Assembly: GCF_001423295.1 (NCBI RefSeq)
Contig: NZ_LMNG01000017.1
Span: 1-37,550, forward strand
DNA length: 37,550 nt
Reading direction: 5' to 3'
Origin: Methylobacterium sp. Leaf112
GTDB lineage: Bacteria; Pseudomonadota; Alphaproteobacteria; Rhizobiales; Beijerinckiaceae
Shown here one piece after another: positions 26,370 to 33,960 of the stretch. A model generated the notes under the pieces. The model worked only from the letters and a program-made list of their open reading frames with translations, did no database searches and was not told the DNA's origin. The first letter of the stretch is position 1. Each line of letters opens with the position of its first letter. Both the position numbers and the translations under genes were made by a program.

Positions 26370-26574
26370 CTTACGAAAGCTCTTCATAACTCATTGTTTT
26401 TAGTGGGTTTTCTGCTGCCTGAAAACGGCATTTGTCCCCGATATGTCCCCGCACTCTCAGGTGTGGAAAAGCCTGGGTGCAGGTTGCTCCCGTTCGGTGG
26501 ATACGGCGCATCGGCGTTCGGGCCATAGCCGCTCAAGGCACCCGTGGCCGGCTTGGTCGCGAAGGAGAACCGCC
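26370..26574. other. Region after tRNA-Ser(GCU), possible integrase-tail remnant
   Basis: On the minus strand, bases about 26403-26450 read ECGDISGTNAVFRQQKTH and then a stop. This is like the C-terminal tail of tyrosine integrases that insert at tRNA genes, but an in-frame TGA directly precedes it and no catalytic motif is present. It may be a short scar of a lost element or chance. Confidence 0.3.
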
Positions 26575-26778
26575 ATGAGCAGCACCACCGACAAGATCAA
26601 GGGTCTGGCCAACGAGGCCGTCGGCGACGTGAAGCAGGGCATCGGCAATGCGACGGACAACGACAAGCTGAACGCCGAAGGCAAGGCGCAGGAACTCAAG
26701 GGCGAGGCCCAGAAGACGACCGGCGACGTCAAGGACGGCGCCAAGCACGTTGCCGACAAGGTCACCGGCAAGGCGTAA
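26575..26778 (+). CDS. CsbD-like stress-response protein
   Basis: The 67-residue hydrophilic, Lys/Asp/Gly-rich protein begins MSSTTDKIKGLANEAVGDVK and continues with repeated degenerate helices (GNATDNDKLNAEGKAQELKG, then EAQKTTGDVKD). This is the CsbD family, small abundant proteins induced by general stress in many bacteria, of unknown biochemical role. ATG 26575 follows an excellent GAAGGAGA ribosome site. A GC hairpin follows the stop. Confidence 0.92.
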   Translation: MSSTTDKIKGLANEAVGDVKQGIGNATDNDKLNAEGKAQELKGEAQKTTGDVKDGAKHVADKVTGKA

Positions 26779-26787
26779 GCCAACTGC

Positions 26788-26810
26788 ACGGGGCGGCCCG
26801 TCCGCCCCGT
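26788..26810. terminator. Hairpin between convergent CsbD and response-regulator genes
   Basis: Perfect 9-bp arms ACGGGGCGG (26788-26796) and CCGCCCCGT (26802-26810) with a 5-nt loop lie between two convergent stops. The T-run is short (ATTT), so terminator function is likely but not certain. The symmetry would suit both directions. Confidence 0.55.
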
Positions 26811-26827
26811 ATTTCGCCAAGGCTGGC

Positions 26828-27202
26828 TCAATCGGCGTAATGGATGGCGTCGATGACCTGAACGGCGCTGTAGGGCTTCGGCAGGAACAGGCCGCCTTCA
26901 TGGATCTCGTGATCGGCGAAACGCCGACGACCGGACGTCAGAATCAATCGGATGTCCGGCCAGGATTGGTGAACCTTCCCGGCAAAGGTCGCACCGCACA
27001 TCGATCCGGGCATGTCGACGTCGGTGAAGAGCACGCCGATGTCCGAACGCTCATGCAGGATGAACCAGGCTTCGTCGGCATGGCGCGCCTCGATCACCGC
27101 GTAGCCGGCATCCTCCAACAACTCGACGGCGACGGTGCGCACGAGGTCATCGTCTTTAACTACGAGAATGGCCGATGATTCCGGGGCACGCTTCGCCGAC
27201 AT
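26828..27202 (-). CDS. Single-domain response regulator
   Basis: The 124-residue CheY-like receiver has no output domain. Phospho-acceptor Asp61 is in LFTDVDMPG, the Thr/Ser switch is ILTSG (89-90) and the conserved Lys is 109 in LPKPY. The N-terminal acidic cluster reads VVKDDD, so the first acidic position usual in receivers is Lys16 here, shifting charge at the Mg site. Start ATG 27202 is preferred over TTG 27220. No kinase is adjacent. Such small regulators are numerous in Methylobacterium; the partner is unknown. Confidence 0.88.
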   Translation of the reverse strand: MSAKRAPESSAILVVKDDDLVRTVAVELLEDAGYAVIEARHADEAWFILHERSDIGVLFTDVDMPGSMCGATFAGKVHQSWPDIRLILTSGRRRFADHEIHEGGLFLPKPYSAVQVIDAIHYAD

Positions 27203-27293
27203 GGCTACCCAACCAAGCAAGGCGGTGTCGGTTGCCGGCTTCCTTTTCGATTGTCGAACTGTCGCGTGCGTAGCTCGTACCCGGGCGACCGGC

Positions 27294-27330
27294 CATCAGG
27301 CTTCAGGGCAGGAAACCCCTGAGCCTGATG
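27294..27330 (-). terminator. Long hairpin downstream of the SOUL gene
   Basis: Arms 27294-27308 (CATCAGGCTTCAGGG) and 27317-27330 (CCCTGAGCCTGATG) pair over 14 bp with one bulged T and a loop of about 8 nt. It lies 64 bp beyond the leftward SOUL-protein stop. There is no T-run, so it may be a factor-dependent end or another RNA structure. Confidence 0.4.
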
Positions 27331-27393
27331 CAGGCCCTTCCAGGACGGTAGCCGGTGGCCAATCCTGTTCCCGGGTCATGCCAGTCCACGGTC

Positions 27394-27999
27394 TCAAGGT
27401 ATCGCGAGTCTCACGGCGACCTCGTTCCTGCGCAGGAAAGGGATCGCGAACGGTGGGTCATAGCCCATGAAGACGGCGGGAGCGCTGGCCTTCCGGCCGG
27501 CGATGGAAAGCACTTCGGTCAGGATACGCTCCTGTTCGGTTCGAGCCTCCGGCGTGATGGAGCCTGAAAAGCGAAGGGCGGCGATCTTCTCGGCCGGGAC
27601 GCGGACAAGACGGACGCCTGGCTCGGTGGGCTGCGGGGCCCCGGCCTCGGCTACGTCGCGTGGAAGGAAGAACCGCATCGTCCCCCCTGAGCCTTGCTCG
27701 ACCGGAACCGTCATCGCGATGCGTTGACCTCCGGTTTCCACGGGGGCGGTCATGGCGATGCGGTCGCCCCGCTGGTTCGCGCCGGTGATGTAACGGAAGA
27801 GCCGTCCGAACGCCTCGCCATCACCCTGTCCGCGCCCGTCGGTCTCGACGGCGAGGCGGGGCTCGTAGGCTCGGACCTCGACGCCACGGTCGAGACGCTC
27901 GACGACGGCGTACCTGGGTTGGTCATAGAAGGTCCGCACGCCGAAGACCCCGAGCACGGACTCGAAGAGGGTGACGAGATAGTAGAGGAACTTATCCAT
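27394..27999 (-). CDS. SOUL haem-binding family protein
   Basis: The 201-residue protein has a hydrophobic N-terminus (MDKFLYYLVTLFESVLGVFG) that may anchor it to the membrane. A SOUL/HBP domain follows with YAVVERLDRGVEVRAYEPRL, FGRLFRYITGANQ, the diagnostic IAMTAPVE and a second IAMTVPVE, FFLPRDV, and a C-terminal GYDPPFAIPFLRRNEVAV. SOUL proteins bind haem or related tetrapyrroles; the bacterial role is not defined. ATG 27999 has no strong ribosome site. Confidence 0.9.
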   Translation of the reverse strand: MDKFLYYLVTLFESVLGVFGVRTFYDQPRYAVVERLDRGVEVRAYEPRLAVETDGRGQGDGEAFGRLFRYITGANQRGDRIAMTAPVETGGQRIAMTVPVEQGSGGTMRFFLPRDVAEAGAPQPTEPGVRLVRVPAEKIAALRFSGSITPEARTEQERILTEVLSIAGRKASAPAVFMGYDPPFAIPFLRRNEVAVRLAIP

Positions 28000-28170
28000 C
28001 GGGTGACACTCGGTGACCGGCGGAAATCGTAGAGCGACCGATTAGGGGCAATCACCGCCTTGATCCGCTTTCGTGAAAACGCGCGACGACCCGACGCTGC
28101 CGCCAAGCGGAACGTCGGGCCGTCCGGATCAATCTAGGACGCCCACGGCGTCAGGGAACGATGCCATCCG

Positions 28171-28677
28171 CTAGGCTGGAATGGCAGCGGCCAGCGAGGC
28201 ATCCGGGGGCGTCTTCGGACGCGGCATCGACATCACCGGGCACGGCGGCGGATCGTCGTCATCGTCACGGCGTCCCGGGCGAACGTACCGGTGCAGGTCA
28301 GCGAGACGTCTTAGCCGTCTTTGCCTGGGCTGCCTCGGCTGGCCTGCGGACGTTACCGACCCGAACTTCGGAGCCGACTTGCGGTCAAGTTCGCCAAGCG
28401 CAGCAAGGACGGCATCGACGGAGACCGGCTCGGCCCTGCTGCCCGTGAGGCAGCGCATGCTCGGCGCGTTCTCAAGGGCGCTCGCATCCGACGCCCAGGA
28501 GGCGAGGATCGCGCGCCTCTCCCCCATTGAGAGCCCGGGGTGGGCCAACACTTCCCTGGGGTGGCGAAACACGTCGCCCGGAGCGACGAGCGCCTGCCAT
28601 GCCTCGAACGAGGCCGGATGCGCGCCCACTGGGTTCACGGCGCTGGTACGGGAACTGAAGCTCTCCATCATCGACAT
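28171..28677 (-). CDS. Hypothetical protein encoded after hsp20
   Basis: The 168-residue product is not firmly assigned. Its N-terminal domain contains VFRHPREVLAHPGLSMGERR, AILASWASDASALENAP and VDAVLAALGELDRK, a helical pattern I recall from conserved hypothetical proteins in alphaproteobacteria. The C-terminal third is Arg/Pro/Asp-rich (RDDDDDPPPCP) and probably disordered. ATG 28677 has a very good AGGAGGG ribosome site 7 nt upstream. It starts 85 bp after hsp20 on the same strand, so joint transcription and a link to stress are plausible but inferred. Confidence 0.72.
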   Translation of the reverse strand: MSMMESFSSRTSAVNPVGAHPASFEAWQALVAPGDVFRHPREVLAHPGLSMGERRAILASWASDASALENAPSMRCLTGSRAEPVSVDAVLAALGELDRKSAPKFGSVTSAGQPRQPRQRRLRRLADLHRYVRPGRRDDDDDPPPCPVMSMPRPKTPPDASLAAAIPA

Positions 28678-28762
28678 CGATCATCCCTCCTGAAGATGGG
28701 TTGGATGGGCGGTACCCTCCCTCGCCGGTACGCAAGGGAAGGCATTCGACGGGTGGCGGAAC

Positions 28763-29245
28763 TTAAGCCGCCTTGCGCTCGGTCTCGATCCGAGGCTGTG
28801 CGTTGTCCTGGCCAACTGCGGCCTGCGTCCCGCCGATGGGAATGCGCCTCGGCTTCAGAGCCTCCGGCACCTCGCGCTTGAGGTTGACCGTCAGCAGGCC
28901 GTTCTCCAGGTTCGCGCCGACGACCTTCACGTGGTCGGCCAGGTTGAAGGTCTGACGGAAGGTTCGGGCTGCGATGCCGCGATGCAGGAGTTGGCGCTCA
29001 CCCTCGGACGACTTCCTCTGGCCGGTGACCTGGAGGGTCGTATCGTGCTGGGTAAGATCGATCTCGTCGGGCGCGAAGCCAGCGACAGCCATCGTGATCC
29101 TGTACGCATCGTCCTCCACCCTCTCGATGTCGTAGGGTGGCCAAGTCGCGGACATCTCGGCCTGGGTGGCTTGGTCCAGCAGGGAGAACAAACGGTCGAA
29201 GCCGACGGTGGAACGGTAGAGAGGGGCGAAATCGAGGGTCCTCAT
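28763..29245 (-). CDS. Small heat-shock protein, Hsp20/IbpA family
   Basis: The 160-residue ATP-independent holdase has an N-terminal arm MRTLDFAPLYRSTVGFDRLF typical of class A rhizobial/IbpA proteins. An alpha-crystallin domain follows with WPPYDIERVEDDAYRITMAV, AGFAPDEIDL, LHRGIAARTFRQTFNLAD and LENGLLTVNLKREVPE. The C-terminal IXI anchor is present as RRIPIG. ATG 29245 follows AAGGAGG, which is probably masked in a ROSE-type hairpin, giving temperature control of translation. Confidence 0.95.
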   Translation of the reverse strand: MRTLDFAPLYRSTVGFDRLFSLLDQATQAEMSATWPPYDIERVEDDAYRITMAVAGFAPDEIDLTQHDTTLQVTGQRKSSEGERQLLHRGIAARTFRQTFNLADHVKVVGANLENGLLTVNLKREVPEALKPRRIPIGGTQAAVGQDNAQPRIETERKAA

Positions 29246-29345
29246 GACCACATCCTCCTTGGAGCAACGTGATGACAAGGGTCGCCGGATGCCTGACCCG
29301 GCGCCCGCTCAGAGAGCCGAATTCCGGCCCCGCGCGCGATAAACG
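29246..29345 (-). promoter_or_regulatory. Putative ROSE-type RNA thermometer in the hsp20 leader
   Basis: Just upstream of the start codon the minus strand reads TTGCTCCAAGGAGGAT (29252-29267). It can fold with TTGCTC pairing across a CAAG loop to GAGGAT: C-G, U-A, C-G, a G-G opposition, then U-A. This matches the final hairpin of ROSE elements, where a U(U/C)GCU segment masks the Shine-Dalgarno with a G-G mismatch. Further upstream, CGCCGG and CCGGCG form another perfect stem. The 5' limit is not fixed. ROSE elements control rhizobial hsp20 genes; activity here is inferred. Confidence 0.72.
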
Positions 29346-29863
29346 TTTTTGTGGCGCCATGGTTCCCCTTTTTTCGAAGATAATGTTCACTCGGTGTGTG
29401 GGATGCCGGTCTGAGGCTTTCCGCACTGCGTCGAACGGGTCGAACAAGACGTTCGGTTACGCGACCTGGATAAACGACACATCGCGGTCGAGCCTCTGGT
29501 GCCGCTCAACATCTCAACTCCGAGCATGGCCGCGATGGTTCACTCAGGCCCTTCGGCATGGGATCGGGGTGGTTGATCGATCCGATCAGCAATGCGCATG
29601 CGGCGCTTCCGATGTCTGCGACCGCGATCACGTGACTAATCGACCAGGGCGTCCAATCTGAGAGCAGGCCCACCAGCGCGGGGCTTAGTTAGGTGTCCGA
29701 CCGTTCCATATGATACCAATGAATGGCGCTGAACTTTTTATCGAAATAAGCCGAATTAGAACACGTCAGTGACAACGGATTTACGAAGGTCTAGATTTTG
29801 ATATGAGCTTGCAAAGCATTAGCTTTTAGATTTTTATGCTAATGTCATCTGACGGGAGGTTCA
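29346..29863. other. 518-bp gene-free stretch, turning AT-rich to the right
   Basis: The left part has the chromosome's usual composition and should hold the hsp20 promoter. From about 29690 the sequence becomes clearly AT-rich and continues so into the TPR gene. No coding region or RNA gene is supported. Confidence 0.5.
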
Positions 29864-30250
29864 GTGATCCGCTGTTCGTTTAAGGAAGGAGTTTATGGCA
29901 TTATGCTTATAGCCGGCTTGGCTTGCCCAGCGCTGGCTCAAACCCAGCTTGATTTATGTTGGGACCGCAAAGGGGTCCATGCAATCGAAAAGCGGATCGA
30001 AGCGTGCACTGCTTTAATTGAGTCTGGCAACAGAAGCGACCAGGGTCTCTCGCAGATTTTTGTTCAACGGGGTATTAATTGGAAAGAAAAAAACGATCTT
30101 GATCGCGCCTTGGCCGACTATGACAAAGCTATTGAAATCAATCCAAAAATTGCGGCCGGCTATGCCAACCGTGGCACAATTTGGGAGATCAAGGGCTACC
30201 TTGATCGCGCCTTGAGCGACTATGACAAAGCTATTCAGATCAGCCCATAA
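29864..30250 (+). CDS. TPR protein, N-terminal part (signal peptide and two repeats)
   Basis: This is the 128-residue product if translation stops at the internal TAA. A signal peptide is followed by an N-terminal Cys-containing segment (LDLCWDRKG, IEACTALIESG) typical of Sel1/TPR-type exported proteins, then two TPR units (DLDRALADYDKAIEINP and YLDRALSDYDKAIQISP). Two repeats are fewer than usually needed for a stable binding solenoid, so the fragment is probably non-functional unless the stop is read through. Confidence 0.6.
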   Translation: MIRCSFKEGVYGIMLIAGLACPALAQTQLDLCWDRKGVHAIEKRIEACTALIESGNRSDQGLSQIFVQRGINWKEKNDLDRALADYDKAIEINPKIAAGYANRGTIWEIKGYLDRALSDYDKAIQISP

Positions 30251-30253
30251 ATC

Positions 30254-30820
30254 ATGCTTGCGTATCTTAATCGTGGTATAATATTGAAGGGACAGGGAAA
30301 TATTGAGCGTGCACTATCCGATTTTGATAAAGCCATCGAGTTAAGCCCCAACTACGCACCCGCGTATACAAGTCGCGGCAATGCTTGGAGGGATAAAAGC
30401 AATCTCGACCAAGCGATAACTGATTACGATAAAGCCATCCAGGTCGACCCAAGGTATGTACCCGCGTACAATATGCGCGGCGTAACCTGGCGGGCAAAAG
30501 GCAATCCCGACCGCGCCTTGACCAACTACGATATGGCCATCCGGATCGACCCAGGTTATGCGCCTGCGTATAACAATCGCGGTAACGTTTGGAGGGATAA
30601 GGGCGATCTTGATCGTGCGTTGGCCGACTACGATAAGGCAATCGAAATCAATCCCAACGATCTGTCCACGTATGCTAATCGCAGCGTCGCCTGGAAGGTC
30701 AAGGGCAACTTCGAACGCGCTCAAGCCGACTACGACAAAGCTGTCGAAGTTGGTCTGAGGAACACATCAGATGCTGCTAAGCGCGGGGCCATAACAAATC
30801 ATAATAGAAGTCTTGATTGA
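30254..30820 (+). CDS. TPR protein, C-terminal part (five repeats)
   Basis: Same frame as the preceding fragment, beginning one codon after its stop. It carries TPR units 3-7 (for example YAPAYTSRGNAWRDKSNLDQ and YNNRGNVWRDKGDLDRALAD) and ends with NTSDAAKRGAITNHNRSLD. If translated from ATG 30254 it would lack a signal peptide and stay in the cytoplasm. No ribosome site precedes that ATG, though translational coupling to the upstream stop 3 nt away is conceivable. Confidence 0.5.
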   Translation: MLAYLNRGIILKGQGNIERALSDFDKAIELSPNYAPAYTSRGNAWRDKSNLDQAITDYDKAIQVDPRYVPAYNMRGVTWRAKGNPDRALTNYDMAIRIDPGYAPAYNNRGNVWRDKGDLDRALADYDKAIEINPNDLSTYANRSVAWKVKGNFERAQADYDKAVEVGLRNTSDAAKRGAITNHNRSLD

Positions 30821-31316
30821 TTATAAAACAATTGTTAAGAGTTATACTTACTTCGATGCTGCTACCACGACGCTTATCGAACTCCCCGGCGCCCAACGTC
30901 CGGCAGAAGGTCCCGGCGGAATGCAGCCTTGTCGCGATCATCGCCATTGCGTTCGCCTCTCCCCCCGGGCCGGAGCACCTTCTACGCGTCTGACGCCTTC
31001 CTCCGGGCCTGAAGGCCTAGGGCGGGACGTGGCCCACGCCTCGCCCTTCGCGGAGAGCGGCGTTGACACGTATGTCCGCGACAAGAAGCTTGAGCTCGCC
31101 GGCCTGCGGGGCAGCCGTTCGGCCCAACTCATCAAAAGGTTGGGCGCCTGGAACCAGGTCGCCGACGATGTCCGGCATCTGCCGCACGCGGGTATGGACT
31201 TGGGTCGCAGAGGTTCGGGGACAGGTCTCCGAGTTATCCCATAGGCAAGGAACGGCGTCGTATGCTTCTACGTATTCACGACTTGGTATGAGCCAGCGGG
31301 TGGGGTCGACCGGCGC
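30821..31316. other. 496-bp gene-free stretch right of the TPR gene
   Basis: The first 40 bp are AT-rich like the TPR gene, then GC-rich sequence resumes abruptly near 30865. Open frames here show no recognisable domain, ribosome site or signal peptide. The segment 30950-31060 contains GC-rich partial inverted repeats but nothing I can name. Confidence 0.4.
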
Positions 31317-32687
31317 TCAACCGCGCACCAAGGAGCCATCTCCCTTGGGGGCAGGCAAGGACACCTCTGCTCTGAGGCCTCCTTCCTCCCGATTTAGGAG
31401 CTTTGCCTCACCACCGTGCGCACGAACGACCGAACGCGCGATGGCGAGCCCGAGGCCAGTGCCTCCTGTCTCGGTGCTGCGGGAATCCTCCAGGCGCGCG
31501 AAGGGCGCGAACATCTCCTCGATCCTGTCCGGCGGTATGCCGGGACCGTCATCGTCGACGGTGAGCACGATGTCGCCATCGCGCCGGTTCAAGGCGATCC
31601 GGGCGCATCCACCATAGCGGACGGCGTTGGCTACGAGGTTGTCGATGGCACGGCGCAAGGCCATCGCGCGGCCATGGAACGGGAGGGACGCCAGAGCGGT
31701 AACGGCAACGTCTTGTCCTAGAACCCCGTGGTCTTCCGCTATCGTCCGAACCAGGGCGGCAAGGTCGAGCGGTCCGTCGTCCTGGATGAGGGCATCGTCG
31801 CGCGCGAAGGCGAGCGTCGCCTCGACCATCTCGCGCATCTCCGAGATCGTGCGCACCATGGCGTCGCGCAGCTCCGCATCCTCCACCATCTCCGCCCGCA
31901 GCCAGAGCGAGGCGATGGGGGTGCGCAGGTCGTGGCTGATGGCGGCGAGCATGCGGGTGCGGTCTGTGACGAAGGCCCGCGAGCGCGCCTGCATCTCGTT
32001 GAAAGCCGCCGTCATGGTGCGAAGCTCGCTTGGTCCCTTCTCGGGCAAGGGCTCGACGGCGACACCCCGACCGGCGCGTTCGGCGGTCGAGGCCAGTGCC
32101 TTCACCGGCCCCACGATGCCCTTCATGGCGATGCCGATCACGACCAGCACGGCGACGACGCTGGCGGCGATCTGGATCAGGCCGATGCGGACCCAGGGTG
32201 GCGTCGGGAGCGCCAGGGGCGCCTCGCCGTTGAGCCAGCGACCGTCGTCGAGACGCACGGACACGCGCAGGACCTGCGGCTTGCCGGCAAGCCGGTCCGA
32301 TGACGGTTCCTCCCCCTGCTCCCGTTCGACCAGGAGCAGACGGGCCTGGCTCGCGCCGTCCCGCATGCGCCGGTCGAGACGGCCGGCGAGCCGGGCCTCA
32401 TCGTCGTCCATGGCGTTGTTCGGCACCAGGCTGGCCGTATCGATGGTGAACCGGTGGCGCGGGGAGCCGTAGGCCTCGATCACGCGCGGAACGGCGTCCG
32501 GGGGCACCGTATCGAGCAGACGGACCAGCGTGGCGACGCGGTCGACGACTTGGGTCCGGGCGACGGCCCGCCCGACGAGGGAGGATTCCCGCGTCACCAT
32601 CGCGAAGGCGACGGCCTGTGCGCCGACGACCGCGAGCACGAGGAGGAGCGCCAGGCGGCCGCCGAGCGAACCGGGTCTCAGCCTCAC
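31317..32687 (-). CDS. Two-component sensor histidine kinase
   Basis: Inner-membrane kinase of 456 residues. TM1 is about 11-31, a periplasmic sensor region with no recognised fold spans about 32-165, and TM2 is about 168-190. HAMP covers about 191-243 and HisKA has His252 in LAAISHDLRTPIASLW. The HATPase motifs are IDNLVANAVRYG, VDDDGPGIP, FARLEDSRS and GGTGLGLAIARS. It starts at GTG 32687, overlapping the response-regulator stop by 4 bp (GTGA), a sign of translational coupling. The organisation is EnvZ/CpxA-like. The stimulus is unknown. Confidence 0.94.
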   Translation of the reverse strand: MRLRPGSLGGRLALLLVLAVVGAQAVAFAMVTRESSLVGRAVARTQVVDRVATLVRLLDTVPPDAVPRVIEAYGSPRHRFTIDTASLVPNNAMDDDEARLAGRLDRRMRDGASQARLLLVEREQGEEPSSDRLAGKPQVLRVSVRLDDGRWLNGEAPLALPTPPWVRIGLIQIAASVVAVLVVIGIAMKGIVGPVKALASTAERAGRGVAVEPLPEKGPSELRTMTAAFNEMQARSRAFVTDRTRMLAAISHDLRTPIASLWLRAEMVEDAELRDAMVRTISEMREMVEATLAFARDDALIQDDGPLDLAALVRTIAEDHGVLGQDVAVTALASLPFHGRAMALRRAIDNLVANAVRYGGCARIALNRRDGDIVLTVDDDGPGIPPDRIEEMFAPFARLEDSRSTETGGTGLGLAIARSVVRAHGGEAKLLNREEGGLRAEVSLPAPKGDGSLVRG

Positions 32688-33403
32688 GACACCGTCCTCA
32701 CATCGGAGGCGAGGACGTAGCCACCGCCCCAGACGGTCTTGATGAGTTCTGGGTGTGCCGGATCGCGCTCCAGCTTGCGCCGAAGCCGGCTGACCTGGTT
32801 GTCGATGCTCCGGTCGAACCCGTCGGCGGACCGGCCCTTGGTGAGGTCGAGGAGCTGGTCGCGCGACAGGACGATGCGGGGGTGGTTCGTAAGGGCGCAG
32901 AGGAGCCGGAACTCGGCGGTGCTGAGGGCGACCGCCCCGCCCGCATCGTCGACGAGCTCGCGCCGGTCGGTGTCGAATACCCAACGGTCGAAGGCGAGGC
33001 GGCTGCCGTCGGCGATATCGCGGGCGCGGGGAAGCGCCCGGGCGCGGCGCAGGAGGTTCTTGACCCGGGCCAGGAGCTCGCGCGGGTCGAACGGCTTCAC
33101 GACGTAGTCGTCCGCCCCGATCTCCAGGCCGACGATGCGGTCGGTCTGTTCCGCCAGGGCGGTCAGCAGGATGACCGGCATGTCGTGGACCTCGCGGATG
33201 TGCCGGCAGAGCGAGAGCCCGTCCTCGCCGGGCATCATCACGTCGAGGATGACGAGGTCGATGGCCGAGCCTGACAGCACGGCACGGGCGGCGGCCGCGT
33301 CGGCGGCGACGCTGACCCGGAGCTCGTGCCGCTTGAGGTAGGCCGCGAGCGGGTCGCGGATGTCGCGGTGGTCGTCGACCACCAGCACGTGGGCGTGGTC
33401 CAT
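32684..33403 (-). CDS. OmpR-family response regulator
   Basis: The 239-residue DNA-binding regulator has a receiver with VVDDHRD and phospho-acceptor Asp54 in VILDVMMPGEDG, a TALAEQ switch and KPFDPREL. A winged-helix effector follows with LSTAEFRLLCALTNHPRIVL, SRDQLLDLTKG, FDRSIDNQVSRLRRKLE and TVWGGGYVL. It is cotranscribed with the overlapping kinase gene. ATG 33403 is chosen for its spacing from GGGACA and the usual family start; ATG 33418 is the alternative. It is divergent from the GCG_CRPN/EF-hand genes, which are candidate targets by position only. Confidence 0.94.
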   Translation of the reverse strand: MDHAHVLVVDDHRDIRDPLAAYLKRHELRVSVAADAAAARAVLSGSAIDLVILDVMMPGEDGLSLCRHIREVHDMPVILLTALAEQTDRIVGLEIGADDYVVKPFDPRELLARVKNLLRRARALPRARDIADGSRLAFDRWVFDTDRRELVDDAGGAVALSTAEFRLLCALTNHPRIVLSRDQLLDLTKGRSADGFDRSIDNQVSRLRRKLERDPAHPELIKTVWGGGYVLASDVRTVS

Positions 33404-33591
33404 GGCTGCGTGTCCCATCCGCTGGTTCTACCGCGGCGCGATCCGCGGCTCTCGACGAAGTTGTCGCAATGTGTGTCGGGCCGCCCGACTCCGCGACGGT
33501 CCGCGACACAATCGGGATCCGCCGACAAATCCCTGCGACAGAGCGCGGGCAATCTCCCCCCATCGCAATCACCCACCAGGGAGAACCTGCA

Positions 33592-33936
33592 ATGACGGGT
33601 CTGACCGACATCGCCTCCACCGGACTGAAGCGCCTGCTGCCGGCGGCGCTCCTGGCCGCCGGCCTGGCGGCGCCGCTGGCCACGGCCGGAACGGCGGAAG
33701 CCCGCGACGGCTGCGGCCTCGGTTTCCATCGTGGCCTCTACGGCTTCTGCCGACCCAACCTCGGTCCAAGGGTCGTCTACGCCCCCTACGTCGTACGGCC
33801 GGCCTTCTACGGCCCCCGCGTCTACGGTCCTGGCTTCTACGGTCCGCGTCGCATCGGTTGGGGCGGTCCGCGCTGGCACCGTTGGGGAGGCTACCGTCAC
33901 GTCGGCTGGCGCGGTGGCTGGCACCACCGCTGGTGA
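33592..33936 (+). CDS. Secreted GCG_CRPN prefix-to-repeats protein
   Basis: The 114-residue exported protein has a signal peptide (about 15-37, ending ATAGTAEA). The mature N-terminus DGCGLGFHRGLYGFCRPN matches the GCG_CRPN family signature, with two cysteines in a Gly-rich prefix. The rest is a low-complexity Tyr/Gly/Pro/Arg repeat (FYGPRVYGPGFYGPRR) that becomes Trp/His/Arg-rich (WGGYRHVGWRGGWHHRW). Function is unknown; surface or periplasmic binding is a guess. ATG 33592 follows AGGGAGA. It diverges from the two-component operon and is followed by a strong hairpin. Confidence 0.88.
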   Translation: MTGLTDIASTGLKRLLPAALLAAGLAAPLATAGTAEARDGCGLGFHRGLYGFCRPNLGPRVVYAPYVVRPAFYGPRVYGPGFYGPRRIGWGGPRWHRWGGYRHVGWRGGWHHRW

Positions 33937-33960
33937 CCGAGCCCATCCGGCTTGAGGACC

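Larger units (their letters stand above)
29864..30820 (+). pseudogene. Exported TPR-repeat protein interrupted by an in-frame stop
   Basis: One continuous frame of 318 codons encodes a signal peptide (GIMLIAGLACPALAQ) and seven 34-residue TPR units of the form A-Y-x-N-R-G...RALxDYDKAIxIxP. A TAA at 30248-30250 splits it after unit 2. It falls exactly where unit 2 has Lys (NP-K-IAAGYANRG versus SP-stop-IMLAYLNRG), so a single A-to-T change of AAA explains it, and the 34-residue phase is kept on both sides. GTG 29864 has GGGAGG upstream; ATG 30254 could restart translation but has no ribosome site. The gene is far more AT-rich than its surroundings, suggesting transfer. Confidence 0.8.

Noticed and set aside
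26143..26370. Minus-strand 75-codon frame with GFEPSIPLSGYAHLANECLQ text
   Set aside because: It is the antisense translation of tRNA-Ser(GCU), a well-known artefact in databases, not a protein gene.
29269..29661. 130-codon plus-strand frame in the hsp20 upstream region
   Set aside because: No ribosome site, domain or sensible composition. It overlaps the putative hsp20 leader in antisense.
30813..31244. 143-codon plus-strand frame after the TPR gene
   Set aside because: It starts in the AT-rich tail and runs into unrelated GC-rich sequence with no domain or signal peptide. The composition break inside it argues against a gene.
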